IMG/VR virus record: IMGVR_UViG_3300048797_000033
Coordinates: 1 to 60,152 of that record
Direction: 5' to 3' (one strand)
DNA from: a virus
DNA: 60,152 nt
Shown: positions 1 through 7,158 of the stretch, piece after piece
Layout of the letters: each line of letters opens with the position of its first letter
How positions within the stretch are numbered: position 1 is the stretch's first letter
Made by a program: the position numbers and the translations under genes
The notes under the pieces: generated by a model
The model's database searches: none
What the model was told of the DNA's origin: nothing
Seen by the model: only the letters and a program-made list of their open reading frames with translations

Positions 1-695
1 GCCCCGACCTGAGCCCTGACCTGATCGCTGACCTGAGCCCTGACCTGATCGCTGACCTGAGCCCTGACCTGAGCCCCGACCTGAGCCCTGACCTGATCCC
101 AGACCTGATCGCTGACCTGATCGCTGACCTGAGCCCCGACCTGAGCCCCGACCTGAGCCCAGACCTGATCGCTGACCTGAGCCCCGACCTGAGACCTGAC
201 CTGATCGCTGACCTGAGCCCCGACCTGATCGCTGACCTGATCCCAGACCTGATCGCTGACCTGAGCCCCGACCTGAGACCTGACCTGATCGCTGACCTGA
301 GCCCTGACCTGAGCCCCGACCTGAGCCCAGACCTGATCGCTGACCTGAGCCCTGACCTGATCGCTGACCTGAGCCCTGACCTGATCGCTGACCTGAGCCC
401 TGACCTGAGCCCCGACCTGAGCCCTGACCTGATCCCAGACCTGAGCCCCGACCTGATCGCTGACCTGAGCCCCGACCTTCATTAAGGCGATTGCAATATA
501 GAGGTCAACAGGAGATTCCAACAGAACCACGATAGGGTGATCGTTACCGATTTTAAATGTTTGATAAAACCAATGCATATACTCAATTAGCTCATTAGTT
601 TTAATTTCGTTAGTATTGTTTAATACAGCATCAATATATTTTTGACGATACTCAGCTAGTTTATTGATTTGAATTTGTGATAGTGAATTTATCAT
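1..695 (-). CDS. Tetrapeptide-repeat protein (DUF6745-like), C-terminus cut by window edge
   Basis: Translation from the ATG at 693-695 gives a helical N-terminal segment of about 75 residues with a P-I-V-V-L-L-E-S-P stretch. It then enters about 39 perfectly phased four-residue repeats of the form x-A/D/S-Q-V ([16 protein letters not shown]) that run off the left edge. Proteins with a similar N-terminus, an SP motif and QV/QL tetrapeptide repeats often carry a C-terminal DUF6745 domain; that part is not in the window, so the family call is inferred. Function is unknown. The gene lies last in the leftward gene series. The ORF is open to position 1 without a stop. Confidence 0.7.
   Translation of the reverse strand, partial: MINSLSQIQINKLAEYRQKYIDAVLNNTNEIKTNELIEYMHWFYQTFKIGNDHPIVVLLESPVDLYIAIALMKVGAQVSDQVGAQVWDQVRAQVGAQVRAQVSDQVRAQVSDQVRAQVSDQVWAQVGAQVRAQVSDQVRSQVGAQVSDQVWDQVSDQVGAQVSDQVRSQVGAQVSDQVWAQVGAQVGAQVSDQVSDQVWDQVRAQVGAQVRAQVSDQVRAQVSDQVRAQVG
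3..476. repeat. 12-bp tandem repeat array inside a coding region
   Basis: About 39 head-to-tail 12-bp units share the core GACCTGA, followed by variable triplets such as GCC/TCG and CCT/CCC/CAG/GCT. The 12-base register never slips, so all three minus-strand frames and one plus-strand frame stay open. The minus frame continuous with the ATG at 695 is the coding one. Differences between units are confined to the codons for the first two residues of each tetrapeptide; the QV codons are invariant. Confidence 0.97.
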
Positions 696-773
696 AATAA
701 TTAATTAAAAAGTGTGTAAATTTACTGATAAAAATAACATAAAAGCAAGCAATTGTGTAATTTATAAAGATTC

Positions 774-983
774 TTAATAGTCAGAAAGGAACTCAGACGC
801 TTTGTAGTTTTCAGGTCTGGCTTTTATCCCTTCCTGCCTATATTTACAGCATTCAATTTTATATCTGACGTTTGCCAGCTCACTTTGTAAGCAGCAATAT
901 TCCCTTACCGTACACTTTGCAATAGCATCTTCAAGTTTAGATTCCTTGATGATTAGCTGTTTTAGTTTCTCTTCATCTGACAT
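774..983 (-). CDS. Small hypothetical protein, probably coiled coil
   Basis: 69 aa from the ATG at 981-983; an upstream GTG at 1010 would add nine residues but is less likely. The sequence is Lys/Glu-rich with heptad-like leucine spacing (EEKLKQLIIKESKLEDAI) and three cysteines, including a CC pair. No family is recognised. It stands alone between the repeat protein and the next small genes. Confidence 0.6.
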   Translation of the reverse strand: MSDEEKLKQLIIKESKLEDAIAKCTVREYCCLQSELANVRYKIECCKYRQEGIKARPENYKASEFLSDY

Positions 984-1087
984 GGTTGTGGCCCTGTGAT
1001 TCGTTAGCACTTGAGAGCGTTTTGTTTTTTAGGGGGGCACTGTAAAGAAGTCCCGAATAGCTTTTCTTACTTTGCTATAGATTTTTT

Positions 1088-1282
1088 TCATAGCGTAAAA
1101 TTATTAAACAGTTCAATTTCTTTTTGTTTTAAAATCTCGTTTAGCATGATCATACAGCCATCTTCATCGGTCACGTAGTATATTGTCTTAAATAGAGACA
1201 AAAGTTCGTTACAGGGCTTTATTTGCTGTAGTATCACACAGCTCTCAATAACCTTTTTGATTTTCTCGAATGAAGCTCTCAT
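1088..1282 (-). CDS. Small hypothetical protein
   Basis: 64 aa, mostly helical, with two cysteines. Its ATG overlaps the stop of the upstream 77-aa gene in a four-base ATGA junction, the usual arrangement for translationally coupled genes in this region. No domain is recognised. Confidence 0.6.
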   Translation of the reverse strand: MRASFEKIKKVIESCVILQQIKPCNELLSLFKTIYYVTDEDGCMIMLNEILKQKEIELFNNFTL

Positions 1283-1512
1283 AGGTACAGATTATCACGG
1301 TGAATTAAAACGCCATTTATTTCAACAAATGTAATGTTTCCCAGCTTGTCAGTACAAATATTATTGACTTCGCCTTTGATTTTAGAGCTATTTGAGTAGT
1401 AAGACGCTTTCATGCCCACTTTGAGATTTTTTACAAACTTCTCTCTTCTGTTTGCGCTGTAAAGATATGAAATGATACATATTATTACAAGTGGAATAAT
1501 TATATACTTCAT
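1279..1512 (-). CDS. Small membrane-anchored protein
   Basis: 77 aa. Residues 1-19 are hydrophobic (KYIIIPLVIICIISYLY) and look like an uncleaved membrane anchor or signal anchor. A basic stretch (NRREKF) and a beta-rich C-terminal domain of about 50 residues follow. The start codon overlaps the stop of the 59-aa gene upstream. Function is unknown. Confidence 0.65.
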   Translation of the reverse strand: MKYIIIPLVIICIISYLYSANRREKFVKNLKVGMKASYYSNSSKIKGEVNNICTDKLGNITFVEINGVLIHRDNLYL

Positions 1513-1688
1513 TTTACATTTTTAAGTGATTTTAAAAATTCATTTGTCATACTGATTGCTACTTTATGAGCAAAAATAGCATCGCAGTCTTTTTGCGTGT
1601 ACGTGTTCTTTTGCAAAATAGCGTAAAGTTTCGCTTCGTGTACTTCTTTGCGCTTTTCGTATTCTAAAATTAGGTTTTCGATTGTCAT
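1509..1688 (-). CDS. Small hypothetical protein, 59 aa
   Basis: An ORF beginning MTIENLILEYEKRKEVHEAK is rich in charged helical residues. It is supported mainly by position: it fills the gap between its neighbours and its TGA overlaps the next ATG by three bases. No family is recognised. Confidence 0.55.
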   Translation of the reverse strand: MTIENLILEYEKRKEVHEAKLYAILQKNTYTQKDCDAIFAHKVAISMTNEFLKSLKNVK

Positions 1689-1691
1689 AAT

Positions 1692-1835
1692 TTAAAATTT
1701 AGTTTGCTTCTGATTCCTGCTTAAGATTAAGATTAATAAAACTACAATTAAAGTGAATACAATAACGGTCATTGACTTTGTAATGAATGCCCAGCTAATT
1801 ACCAAGCAAATAGACAAATAAAATAGGTTTTTCAT
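1692..1835 (-). CDS. Very small membrane protein, 47 aa
   Basis: Two hydrophobic segments (residues 4-18 and 22-39, the second rich in Val/Ile/Leu) are separated by a short polar turn, and the tail is basic (SRNQKQTK). The start overlaps the end of the 115-aa upstream gene by four bases. It could be a small inner-membrane effector; holin-like size and topology are noted, but nothing specific supports a holin role. Confidence 0.55.
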   Translation of the reverse strand: MKNLFYLSICLVISWAFITKSMTVIVFTLIVVLLILILSRNQKQTKF

Positions 1836-2179
1836 ACCTCTTTTTGTGTTAAATTATACTCTCTAATCTTTTCATTTACAATATGAATATTATCATGATG
1901 TGTCTTGCAATGATCATCAAAACACATCATCACTTCTAATCTAGCGGTATCTTCTCTAATAGTTTTGAAAAGATCATCATGCTGAATACAAAATCTTGCT
2001 TGGTACTCAGTAGGAATATAAGATCCTCCGGCTGTCTCATAATCAAAATTACTCTTACTTCGTCTTTTGCCGGCTTTCTCTTGCTTTGCAGTGTAATATT
2101 CTGCCTGTCCTACTGGGGTACTCATTCTTTCTTTAAATGCTGCCCTTTGGCTTGCGTTTGGTTTCCATTTGTAGCTCAT
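1832..2179 (-). CDS. Hypothetical protein, 115 aa
   Basis: The N-terminus is basic (WKPNASQRAAFKERM) and ends in KRRSK; the middle is Tyr-rich and the C-terminus is helical with a C-x4-C-K-T-H-H segment. The N-terminal pattern resembles small phage proteins seen in Bacteroidota, but no function is known. Both ends overlap neighbouring genes by four bases. Confidence 0.65.
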   Translation of the reverse strand: MSYKWKPNASQRAAFKERMSTPVGQAEYYTAKQEKAGKRRSKSNFDYETAGGSYIPTEYQARFCIQHDDLFKTIREDTARLEVMMCFDDHCKTHHDNIHIVNEKIREYNLTQKEV

Positions 2180-2349
2180 GGCTTTGATTTTTGAATGTAT
2201 ACAATTTCAAACTCAATCATATCAATAGATGTATTAATATGCCATATTACTGCATCTATATTGCTGTTTGTTATGTTTAACAACATAGCTTTTGAATTTA
2301 ATAGGCTGTTTCTAACCTTCTCTAATTCCTTTATTTTTGTGGTTTTCAT
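2176..2349 (-). CDS. Small hypothetical protein, 57 aa
   Basis: The sequence starts MKTTKIKELEKVRNSLLNSK and is helical throughout. Its TGA overlaps the ATG of the downstream gene, and its own ATG overlaps the stop of the 83-aa gene upstream. The support is operon fit; no homologue is recognised. Confidence 0.55.
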   Translation of the reverse strand: MKTTKIKELEKVRNSLLNSKAMLLNITNSNIDAVIWHINTSIDMIEFEIVYIQKSKP

Positions 2350-2597
2350 TTCATTATTTTTTTAACTATTTCCAAATTATATCCCAGTCCTGAAAGTTCA
2401 TTAAATAAGTCGTTATACTCTTCAGGAGAAGCTAACTTTGTAGATTGAACAATTCCTTTACTTGCTGTCCCGTGCTGTCCTACGTGCATGTATGACATAA
2501 TTAGATAACTTTCGGGCATTTCAGGAAACAAGGCAATTACTTCGCCGTCTGGAAACTTCCTGAATATTACTTTCGTTTTTTCGGTATCTTTTTTCAT
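2346..2597 (-). CDS. Hypothetical protein, 83 aa
   Basis: Contains an IFRKFPDGEVIALFPE segment followed by SYMHVGQHGTAS. This pattern is familiar from small uncharacterised proteins of Bacteroidota phages and mobile elements (FRKxxxGEVIALFPE). No biochemical role is known to me. An A/T-rich leader precedes the ATG. Confidence 0.7.
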   Translation of the reverse strand: MKKDTEKTKVIFRKFPDGEVIALFPEMPESYLIMSYMHVGQHGTASKGIVQSTKLASPEEYNDLFNELSGLGYNLEIVKKIMK

Positions 2598-2598
2598 T

Positions 2599-2835
2599 TT
2601 ATTGTTCGTATAATAATTTAAAAGTTGAGTTTTTGTAAAAGTTTGTAAATGAATATACTTTAAAGTGTTCGTAGTTTAATGATTTCATTCTATTGATAAC
2701 ACCTTTCAAGGTTTTCAGGTCCTTTGTTATGTGTTTCCCTTCGCTTCCTGCTGATTCATTACCCAATGTCTCAACACCCTTGTAGCTGTAAAAATTCATG
2801 TCGTTTAATTTAAAAGTGAATTGGTAGGTTTTCAT
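2599..2835 (-). CDS. Hypothetical protein, 78 aa
   Basis: Begins MKTYQFTFKLNDMNFYSYKG and looks like a small alpha/beta protein rich in aromatics. It overlaps the upstream 86-aa gene by four bases. No recognised domain. Confidence 0.6.
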   Translation of the reverse strand: MKTYQFTFKLNDMNFYSYKGVETLGNESAGSEGKHITKDLKTLKGVINRMKSLNYEHFKVYSFTNFYKNSTFKLLYEQ

Positions 2836-3092
2836 TTTATTTGATGTAAATGTTTTATGATTTGCTTTGCGTTTGCAATTTCATTTTGAAAATACTCAAT
2901 ATCTTTTGAAATAAACTTTTGATCTTTTTTATTGAGTGTATCAAAATGTTTTTTACGATCATCAATATGATGTAAATTCATTGTAATTTCAATCATATAA
3001 TCATAGATTAACTCTTCTTTTGTTTGATAGACCTTTTCAAATGTTTGATCTACTTCTTTGATACGTGCTAAAAATGCTGTATCCCTGTCCAT
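2832..3092 (-). CDS. Hypothetical helical protein, 86 aa
   Basis: Highly charged and almost wholly helical, probably a coiled coil. No domain recognised. Upstream, 3093-3154 is an A/T-rich leader containing the TTAATTTAAAAG-type sequence that precedes many genes on this strand. Confidence 0.6.
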   Translation of the reverse strand: MDRDTAFLARIKEVDQTFEKVYQTKEELIYDYMIEITMNLHHIDDRKKHFDTLNKKDQKFISKDIEYFQNEIANAKQIIKHLHQIK

Positions 3093-3154
3093 TTTGTCGT
3101 TTAATTTAAAAGTGAATAATGTATTGTTAATTTAAAATCGTTCGTTATATGTGT

Positions 3155-3526
3155 TTATATTCCGTTTGGTAACTCAACATCTAAGGCATAACCCAAAGTA
3201 TCATAAAAATACTCTTTTGTTTGGTTTATGTCCTTGCCTGTTATTTTCATATCATAGCCGGAAAACGTAGGAAGTAAAATAACTTTGTGTTCAGTCCATC
3301 CAATGTAATAACCATTTTCATTCATGTGATGGAAAGAGAAATTTAAAACTACTTTCTTTTCTCCTGATTCCTTAATATTAATTTCACATCCTGAGTCAAA
3401 TCCACTACCGGAGGGTAATAAATCCCGTAGTTTATCTAAATTATCAATACACTGATCAATAAATTTATCATTGACTGTTTTATACCATTGACAATTTTTT
3501 GCAATTTCTGAAATAACTGTTTTCAT
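3155..3526 (-). CDS. Hypothetical protein, MKT-leader family member 1
   Basis: 123 aa. The N-terminus (MKTVISEIAKNCQWYKTVND) resembles those of the genes at 3624-4022 and 4137-4439, while the remainder differs. The middle is beta-rich (KVVLNFSFHHMNENGYYIGW), suggesting a compact alpha/beta fold. Function is unknown. Confidence 0.65.
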   Translation of the reverse strand: MKTVISEIAKNCQWYKTVNDKFIDQCIDNLDKLRDLLPSGSGFDSGCEINIKESGEKKVVLNFSFHHMNENGYYIGWTEHKVILLPTFSGYDMKITGKDINQTKEYFYDTLGYALDVELPNGI

Positions 3527-3569
3527 AATTTAAGTTTTTAAGATTAATTTAAAAGTATTTTTTGTTTAA

Positions 3570-3585
3570 TCGGCATTCCTGCCGA
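3570..3585. other. Short perfect hairpin in intergenic leader
   Basis: TCGGCA-TTCC-TGCCGA forms a six-bp stem with a four-base loop between two MKT-leader genes. No U-tract follows on the minus strand, so it is not a standard terminator. It could mark an RNA processing or stability site. Confidence 0.4.
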
Positions 3586-3623
3586 CCTATCACAATTTAT
3601 AAGGAATTTAGACCTTAATACTT

Positions 3624-4022
3624 TTATTCGTCAAACATTCTGCAAACTTCTTCTGCTGCAAACCATGCCAAAACGTTTGTAATTGTCCCTTGCTCACATT
3701 TTACACCTCCTAAATATCTATAAAGGTCTTTTTTATCGTCCGAATCTGCCGGATTATTACGGAACACTCCAAAAGAACAAACCATATTAACAACATCTTC
3801 TCCCATTGAATCGGCTGAATCTTCAAGCATTTTAATAATATGCTTTCTGTAAGTCATTGCAAATTTATGCGTATCATAATAATAAATAAAACCAGAATAA
3901 CCTCCATCAATTCCGTGATTGTTTACATCTTCGATAGAATCTTTTCCGATTCTGCTTACTACTGCATTAATTAAGACTTTGTAGTCTGAATTTTCTCTAA
4001 TAACTTGTGCAATTGTTTTCAT
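3624..4022 (-). CDS. Hypothetical protein, MKT-leader family member 2
   Basis: 132 aa. The N-terminus MKTIAQVIRENSDYKVLIN resembles the two neighbouring genes. The C-terminal half has a conserved look (YRKHIIKMLEDSADSMGED and ITNVLAWFAAEEVCRMFDE) resembling uncharacterised phage proteins with a C-terminal W-F/Y-A-xE-V helix. Function is unknown. Confidence 0.7.
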   Translation of the reverse strand: MKTIAQVIRENSDYKVLINAVVSRIGKDSIEDVNNHGIDGGYSGFIYYYDTHKFAMTYRKHIIKMLEDSADSMGEDVVNMVCSFGVFRNNPADSDDKKDLYRYLGGVKCEQGTITNVLAWFAAEEVCRMFDE

Positions 4023-4083
4023 AATTTAAGATTTTGAATTATTAATACTCGTTAGGTAATTCAACGGTTTTGGTTTGTTTGGT

Positions 4084-4110
4084 TAAGACCCCTTGCGGGG
4101 TTTCGTCTTA
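4084..4110. other. Two-part hairpin between MKT-leader genes
   Basis: TAAGAC and GTCTTA form an outer six-bp stem around an inner CCC-TTGC-GGGG hairpin, with a bulge on one side. It sits in the 5' leader of the 3624-4022 gene or the 3' end of the 4137-4439 gene. No uridine tract follows on either strand, so a regulatory or processing role is more likely than simple termination. Confidence 0.5.
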
Positions 4111-4136
4111 ATTTTCAAAGACTCTTCAGTTAACCT

Positions 4137-4439
4137 TTACAATACTAAATTTGAATTTTCAACAAATTGATTTTCGTGGTAAAGTTCTGATTTATGAACG
4201 TGTCCCAGGTTTGCACATTTTGCGTAATTATGTCTCCCGTGCCCTGATTCAATTTGAACAAAAACAAACCCTTTTATTATTTTTATTTGTCCCACTCCGC
4301 CCGATCCCATTGCTTTTTCCTCTATATTGTCAAAACCTATTTCTTTTTCACGATCAATAACACGTTTATTGGCATTCACGATGTTCATAATTGATTTATA
4401 TGAACCGCTTTCTTTGATTGTTTCTTGAATAGTTTTCAT
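4137..4439 (-). CDS. Hypothetical protein, MKT-leader family member 3
   Basis: 100 aa. Begins MKTIQETIKESGSYKSIMN, like the two downstream genes, then diverges into a Gly-rich segment (KAMGSGGVGQIKIIKGFVFVQIESGHGRHNYAKC). Function is unknown; the shared N-terminus suggests a common partner or targeting role. Confidence 0.65.
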   Translation of the reverse strand: MKTIQETIKESGSYKSIMNIVNANKRVIDREKEIGFDNIEEKAMGSGGVGQIKIIKGFVFVQIESGHGRHNYAKCANLGHVHKSELYHENQFVENSNLVL

Positions 4440-4460
4440 GGCTTTAAATTTTATGATTAA

Positions 4461-4631
4461 TTACCTAACCCCATATAGAAAAAAAAGATAAAACCTGCTT
4501 TGTTGTTTGCTTTTACTGTTGTATTTATAGGCTGTTGATTTTGCCCCTATTTCAGATAGTCCATGTTTTTTGCAATATTTATAAACTTGCATCCAATTCA
4601 TTTTTCCGAACATTTTAATTAAGTTTTTCAT
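4461..4631 (-). CDS. Small basic protein, 56 aa
   Basis: MKNLIKMFGKMNWMQVYKYC at the N-terminus, then KKHGLSEIGAK and a Lys/Ser/Gln-rich stretch; strongly basic. It fits the gap between neighbours and has an A/T-rich leader. No family is recognised. Confidence 0.5.
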   Translation of the reverse strand: MKNLIKMFGKMNWMQVYKYCKKHGLSEIGAKSTAYKYNSKSKQQSRFYLFFLYGVR

Positions 4632-4650
4632 GGTTTAAAATATTAATAGG

Positions 4651-4782
4651 TTAATAATTTAAAAGTATGTATAACTGATTAGCTGATAACGAATGAATAA
4701 ATAAAGTATATGCAATTGATAAAATAAGAATAGCTAATATACTTGTTATTGTGTTCGGGTAACGGTTTATAAGTGCTTTCAT
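4651..4782 (-). CDS. Very small membrane protein, 43 aa
   Basis: One hydrophobic segment (residues about 11-30, TITSILAILILSIAYTLFI) follows a short basic N-terminus. The start codon overlaps the stop of the upstream 57-aa gene by four bases. Function is unknown. Confidence 0.55.
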   Translation of the reverse strand: MKALINRYPNTITSILAILILSIAYTLFIHSLSANQLYILLNY

Positions 4783-4952
4783 TTTACTTCAAGTTTTAAA
4801 ATTATATTTGAAAGGGTTTCGGGAAAAATAACAATTCCTTTGAAGATTACATAAACATCTTTTGTCTTTTCTAATTTACGTAATTCAGGGAGATCAAAAA
4901 ACGTAATTAGCCGTTCCGTTGTTTTACCTTTATTTATTGTTAATGTTTTCAT
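4779..4952 (-). CDS. Small hypothetical protein, 57 aa
   Basis: Starts MKTLTINKGKTTERLITFFD. Predicted beta-rich with charged loops. It is the first gene of this leftward cluster, directly downstream of the long A/T-rich gap at 4953-5623. No family is recognised. Confidence 0.55.
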   Translation of the reverse strand: MKTLTINKGKTTERLITFFDLPELRKLEKTKDVYVIFKGIVIFPETLSNIILKLEVK

Positions 4953-5213
4953 GTGATATAATTTTAAAATGTTTGAATTAAGAATACTGTAAATTTAATA
5001 TTGAATTTAACGTTGTCAACAGTTTTTGTTATTTATAATGAAAATAATTTGATTATGTATATCAATTAGTTAGGTCATTGTTTAGACTAAATAAAGATAA
5101 GGAAGTCAAATATATAGAGTAAAATGTAAAAAAGTCGCCCCTTTTTTGACCAGTGCACAAAAAAACGTAAAATAAACATTATCTACATTATTTATATTTA
5201 ATATAAATAACAC

Positions 5214-5244
5214 TTGTATAATAGATTAAAAAGAACTATCTTTG
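5214..5244 (+). promoter_or_regulatory. Bacteroidota-type promoter pointing into a noncoding region
   Basis: TTGTA, 18 bases, then TATCTTTG: the same geometry as the promoters of the virion genes. The only annotated gene to its right for more than 1 kb is on the opposite strand, so the expected product is a noncoding RNA or antisense transcript. Confidence 0.6.
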
Positions 5245-5574
5245 TATTTGTTCATTGAATATCTGAAAAAAAAACGACAATAATATAGATAGGGAATTAC
5301 CCGACCAAAAAACGTACATTGAAACGTTGAGAAGTTAAAAGGCCAAAATACCAGGAAACCGGCTAAATTAAAACCAGATCAAAACAGTGATCTAAATACT
5401 GAGGTGATGCAATCAGATAAAACAATCTAACAAATGTTAATCCGATTAAGGTATAAAGAGACTACAAACAGAGTAAACAAGCTAAAAGCACACTAATATC
5501 GTTTTAACAGTAAAATTAAACAGTATAACAGTGAAGCAATTTAGTTTTATAAGATTGTAGAGAGGTTAAGACAT

Positions 5575-5600
5575 AAAAAAAGCCCTCATAGTTGAGAGCT
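5575..5600 (-). terminator. Rho-independent terminator for leftward transcription
   Basis: On the minus strand AGCTCTCA and TGAGGGCT form an eight-bp stem (one G-U pair) around a four-base ACTA loop, followed directly by seven T residues. It lies just downstream of the 5624-5827 gene. Confidence 0.85.
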
Positions 5601-5623
5601 TACAATATTGAGAGGGTGGAAAA

Positions 5624-5827
5624 CTAATTACCAATGAATGAGTCAAATGTTTTCGGGTATGCTCTTTTTAGATACTCCCTATCAAGCCAGAAAAATATCT
5701 GTGCTTTCTTTGTCTTACTTGGAAATTGGGGATTAACCTCAACCCGACATTTTTTGTCTGAACGATAAAGGATATTTTTAATTTTATATCCATTATGCAA
5801 TGCTGAATTTAATGTTCTTGGTGTCAT
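5624..5827 (-). CDS. Hypothetical basic protein, 67 aa
   Basis: Begins MTPRTLNSALHNGYKIKNIL; contains basic clusters (RSDKKCRVE, KTKKAQIFFW). Predicted alpha/beta; could bind nucleic acid but has no recognised domain. A terminator follows immediately. Confidence 0.65.
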   Translation of the reverse strand: MTPRTLNSALHNGYKIKNILYRSDKKCRVEVNPQFPSKTKKAQIFFWLDREYLKRAYPKTFDSFIGN

Positions 5828-5867
5828 ATAATTTAATTTAAAAAGGTTAATAGGTAAGGATTAAAGG

Positions 5868-5993
5868 TTAATTAAAGAATGAGTGAAATTTTTTAACCAA
5901 AATTAAAAATTGTTTCTTGCTTATGTTTTTAATTTTGTATTTTATTGGGAGTTTAACAACTTTCACATAGTTAATCCCATCGCTACTTGCCAT
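5868..5993 (-). CDS. Small basic protein, 41 aa
   Basis: MASSDGINYVKVVKLPIKYK start, then KIKNISKKQ; very Lys-rich. Support is limited to an ATG with an A/T-rich leader and a position between two better genes. Confidence 0.4.
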   Translation of the reverse strand: MASSDGINYVKVVKLPIKYKIKNISKKQFLILVKKFHSFFN

Positions 5994-5997
5994 ATAT

Positions 5998-6171
5998 TTA
6001 GTTTTTAACATATTCACGGGTATTTATATTCTTAAATAAATCCTCATCATTGGCATTTGTGCCCATATACATATAATTACCAGCGTAATTAATAGCCGAA
6101 GGGTTTAAACTTAATACATTTGATTTAATAGCTGCATTAAATGCGTGTTCTGGGTTTCGGTAAGTGTTCAT
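5998..6171 (-). CDS. Conserved small phage protein (MYMGT type)
   Basis: 57 aa from the ATG at 6169-6171; an upstream start would add 14 unconvincing residues and sits closer to the promoter. Contains NTYRNPEHAFNAAI and MYMGTNANDEDLFKNINTRE, a pattern I associate with small conserved Bacteroidota phage proteins (DLFKN-x-x-TREYV). Function is unknown. A promoter lies about 40 bases upstream. Confidence 0.75.
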   Translation of the reverse strand: MNTYRNPEHAFNAAIKSNVLSLNPSAINYAGNYMYMGTNANDEDLFKNINTREYVKN

Positions 6172-6210
6172 CGTGTTTAATTTAAAAAATGAATAAATAA
6201 TAATAACACA

Positions 6211-6242
6211 CAAATGTATGTTATTAAATAAACAAAAGTCAA
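6211..6242 (-). promoter_or_regulatory. Promoter for leftward genes from 6171
   Basis: On the minus strand TTGAC, 19 bases, then TACATTTG matches the TTG/TAnnTTTG pattern. The start codon is about 40 bases downstream, and a palindromic operator-like site lies just upstream at 6255-6273. Confidence 0.6.
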
Positions 6243-6254
6243 TAGATAAGTAAC

Positions 6255-6273
6255 ATTTAGAAACTGTCTAAAT
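6255..6273. promoter_or_regulatory. Operator-like palindrome ATTTAGA-N5-TCTAAAT
   Basis: Perfect seven-bp inverted repeat with a five-base spacer (AACTG). It sits 12 bases upstream of the leftward promoter at 6211-6242 and matches the palindromes upstream of several late plus-strand promoters, implying a shared regulator. Confidence 0.65.
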
Positions 6274-6311
6274 AAGCAAGTGACTGATAATTAAAGATAA
6301 GATGATGTAAT

Positions 6312-6641
6312 TTATTTTGATTCTAAATTAGATAATTGTTCGTCTATGTAGTTTATGACTTCAATAGAGTAAGAAGTGAAACAAAATGTATCAGTAGAGA
6401 CACGAATTAATAAGTTTAATTTAATCAAAGAATTAATAACTGTACTAATTGAACCTTTCGAAATTGTCCAACCGATCACATATCTACTGATATATGCCTT
6501 ATTATCCCTTTTATATTGCATATAAGAGTAGTAAAGGATATATAGGTAGTATTGTTTGATTTTAAGTTTGATTGCAGTAGAGCGAATATAAAAGGCTAAT
6601 TTAGCAAAATATTCTACACTATATAATGTTTGTTCGTTCAT
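6312..6641 (-). CDS. Putative winged-helix transcriptional regulator
   Basis: 109 aa. After an N-terminal helical segment rich in Tyr, residues about 55-100 read as a winged helix: IGWTISKGSISTVINSLIKL as helix-turn-recognition helix, then a LLIRVSTDTFCF beta wing, then a C-terminal helix. Small size and large noncoding flanks suit a phage regulator. A 19-bp palindrome lies 20 bases upstream of the ATG, suggesting autoregulation. Its DNA target is unknown; it is one candidate for binding the TCTAAAT palindromes. Confidence 0.5.
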   Translation of the reverse strand: MNEQTLYSVEYFAKLAFYIRSTAIKLKIKQYYLYILYYSYMQYKRDNKAYISRYVIGWTISKGSISTVINSLIKLNLLIRVSTDTFCFTSYSIEVINYIDEQLSNLESK

Positions 6642-6660
6642 AATCTTATTTAAAGTAATA

Positions 6661-6679
6661 TCAAATTGATATCATTTGA
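6661..6679. promoter_or_regulatory. 19-bp palindrome upstream of winged-helix gene
   Basis: TCAAAT-TGATATC-ATTTGA: six-bp arms around a near-symmetric centre containing GATATC. It lies 20 bases upstream of the ATG at 6641, a typical location for an autoregulatory operator. Confidence 0.55.
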
Positions 6680-6717
6680 CATGTAGTATTAATTACATTT
6701 AAGGAGCCAAACAGACA

Positions 6718-6742
6718 AAAGTGTAAAGAAATTATACACTTT
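6718..6742. promoter_or_regulatory. Inverted repeat AAAGTGTA-N9-TACACTTT
   Basis: Perfect eight-bp arms separated by nine bases in the noncoding region upstream of the winged-helix gene. Could be a second operator or a short RNA hairpin. Confidence 0.5.
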
Positions 6743-7158
6743 ATCATATTCCTGGCTTGCCTCTGATTGTATCATTGTGTTTTAACTTGTTTATATTCAA
6801 TTGTCAGGCACATATCACAGTGAGAAGTTGTCGCAATAATAAATATTATGTTAACTAGGTCCATTGTGAGTAGTTTTTACCCCTGTCATACTGTCATATC
6901 TTTGCGTGTTATCCATTTGCTTGTTGTGTTGTGTTTGTGTATCAACATGTTAAGACGTCCGTTTATGATAGATTGTGCATACATTAGAAGCGTTATAAAT
7001 AACATAACATTGCTTTGTGGCTTTGTATTTATCGTAGACCTTTGTTTGTCATTGTGTTGCGTTGTTATGTGGAACGATTCCAAATAATGAGGGGTGGGGT
7101 GTTGCAAAGTCCGATTTTCGTTTGACCGACCCCCGGCTGAATAATCTATTAAGTCCCT

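Larger units (their letters stand above)
4953..5623. other. Noncoding A/T-rich region with a rightward promoter
   Basis: No credible ORF on either strand across about 670 bases. It contains a full promoter-like match on the plus strand at 5214-5244 and a leftward terminator at 5575-5600. Downstream of the promoter are local inverted repeats, for example AGATC/GATCT near 5375-5395. It probably holds the regulatory region for the leftward cluster and possibly a short noncoding plus-strand RNA. Confidence 0.6.
6642..7158. other. Noncoding regulatory region
   Basis: About 500 bases without a gene I can support. Holds the palindrome at 6661-6679, an eight-bp inverted repeat at 6718-6742 and a G-rich stretch near 7089-7100. 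Overlapping ORFs exist on both strands but lack convincing starts or composition. Plausible roles are promoter/operator region or replication origin. Confidence 0.5.

Noticed and set aside
1-476. CRISPR array
   Set aside because: Units are contiguous 12-mers without spacers and lie in a coding frame.
3-485. Plus-strand ORF of D-L-S-P / D-L-I-A repeats
   Set aside because: It is the antisense reading of the 12-bp array; the minus frame joins an ATG and a non-repetitive N-terminus, while the plus frame ends at once outside the repeat.
5245-5575. Diversity-generating retroelement template repeat
   Set aside because: The stretch is A-rich, but no reverse transcriptase or matching variable repeat is visible.
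6848-7107. Overlapping ORFs on both strands (79 and 73 aa)
   Set aside because: No domain, no good leader, and they exclude each other; composition looks noncoding.
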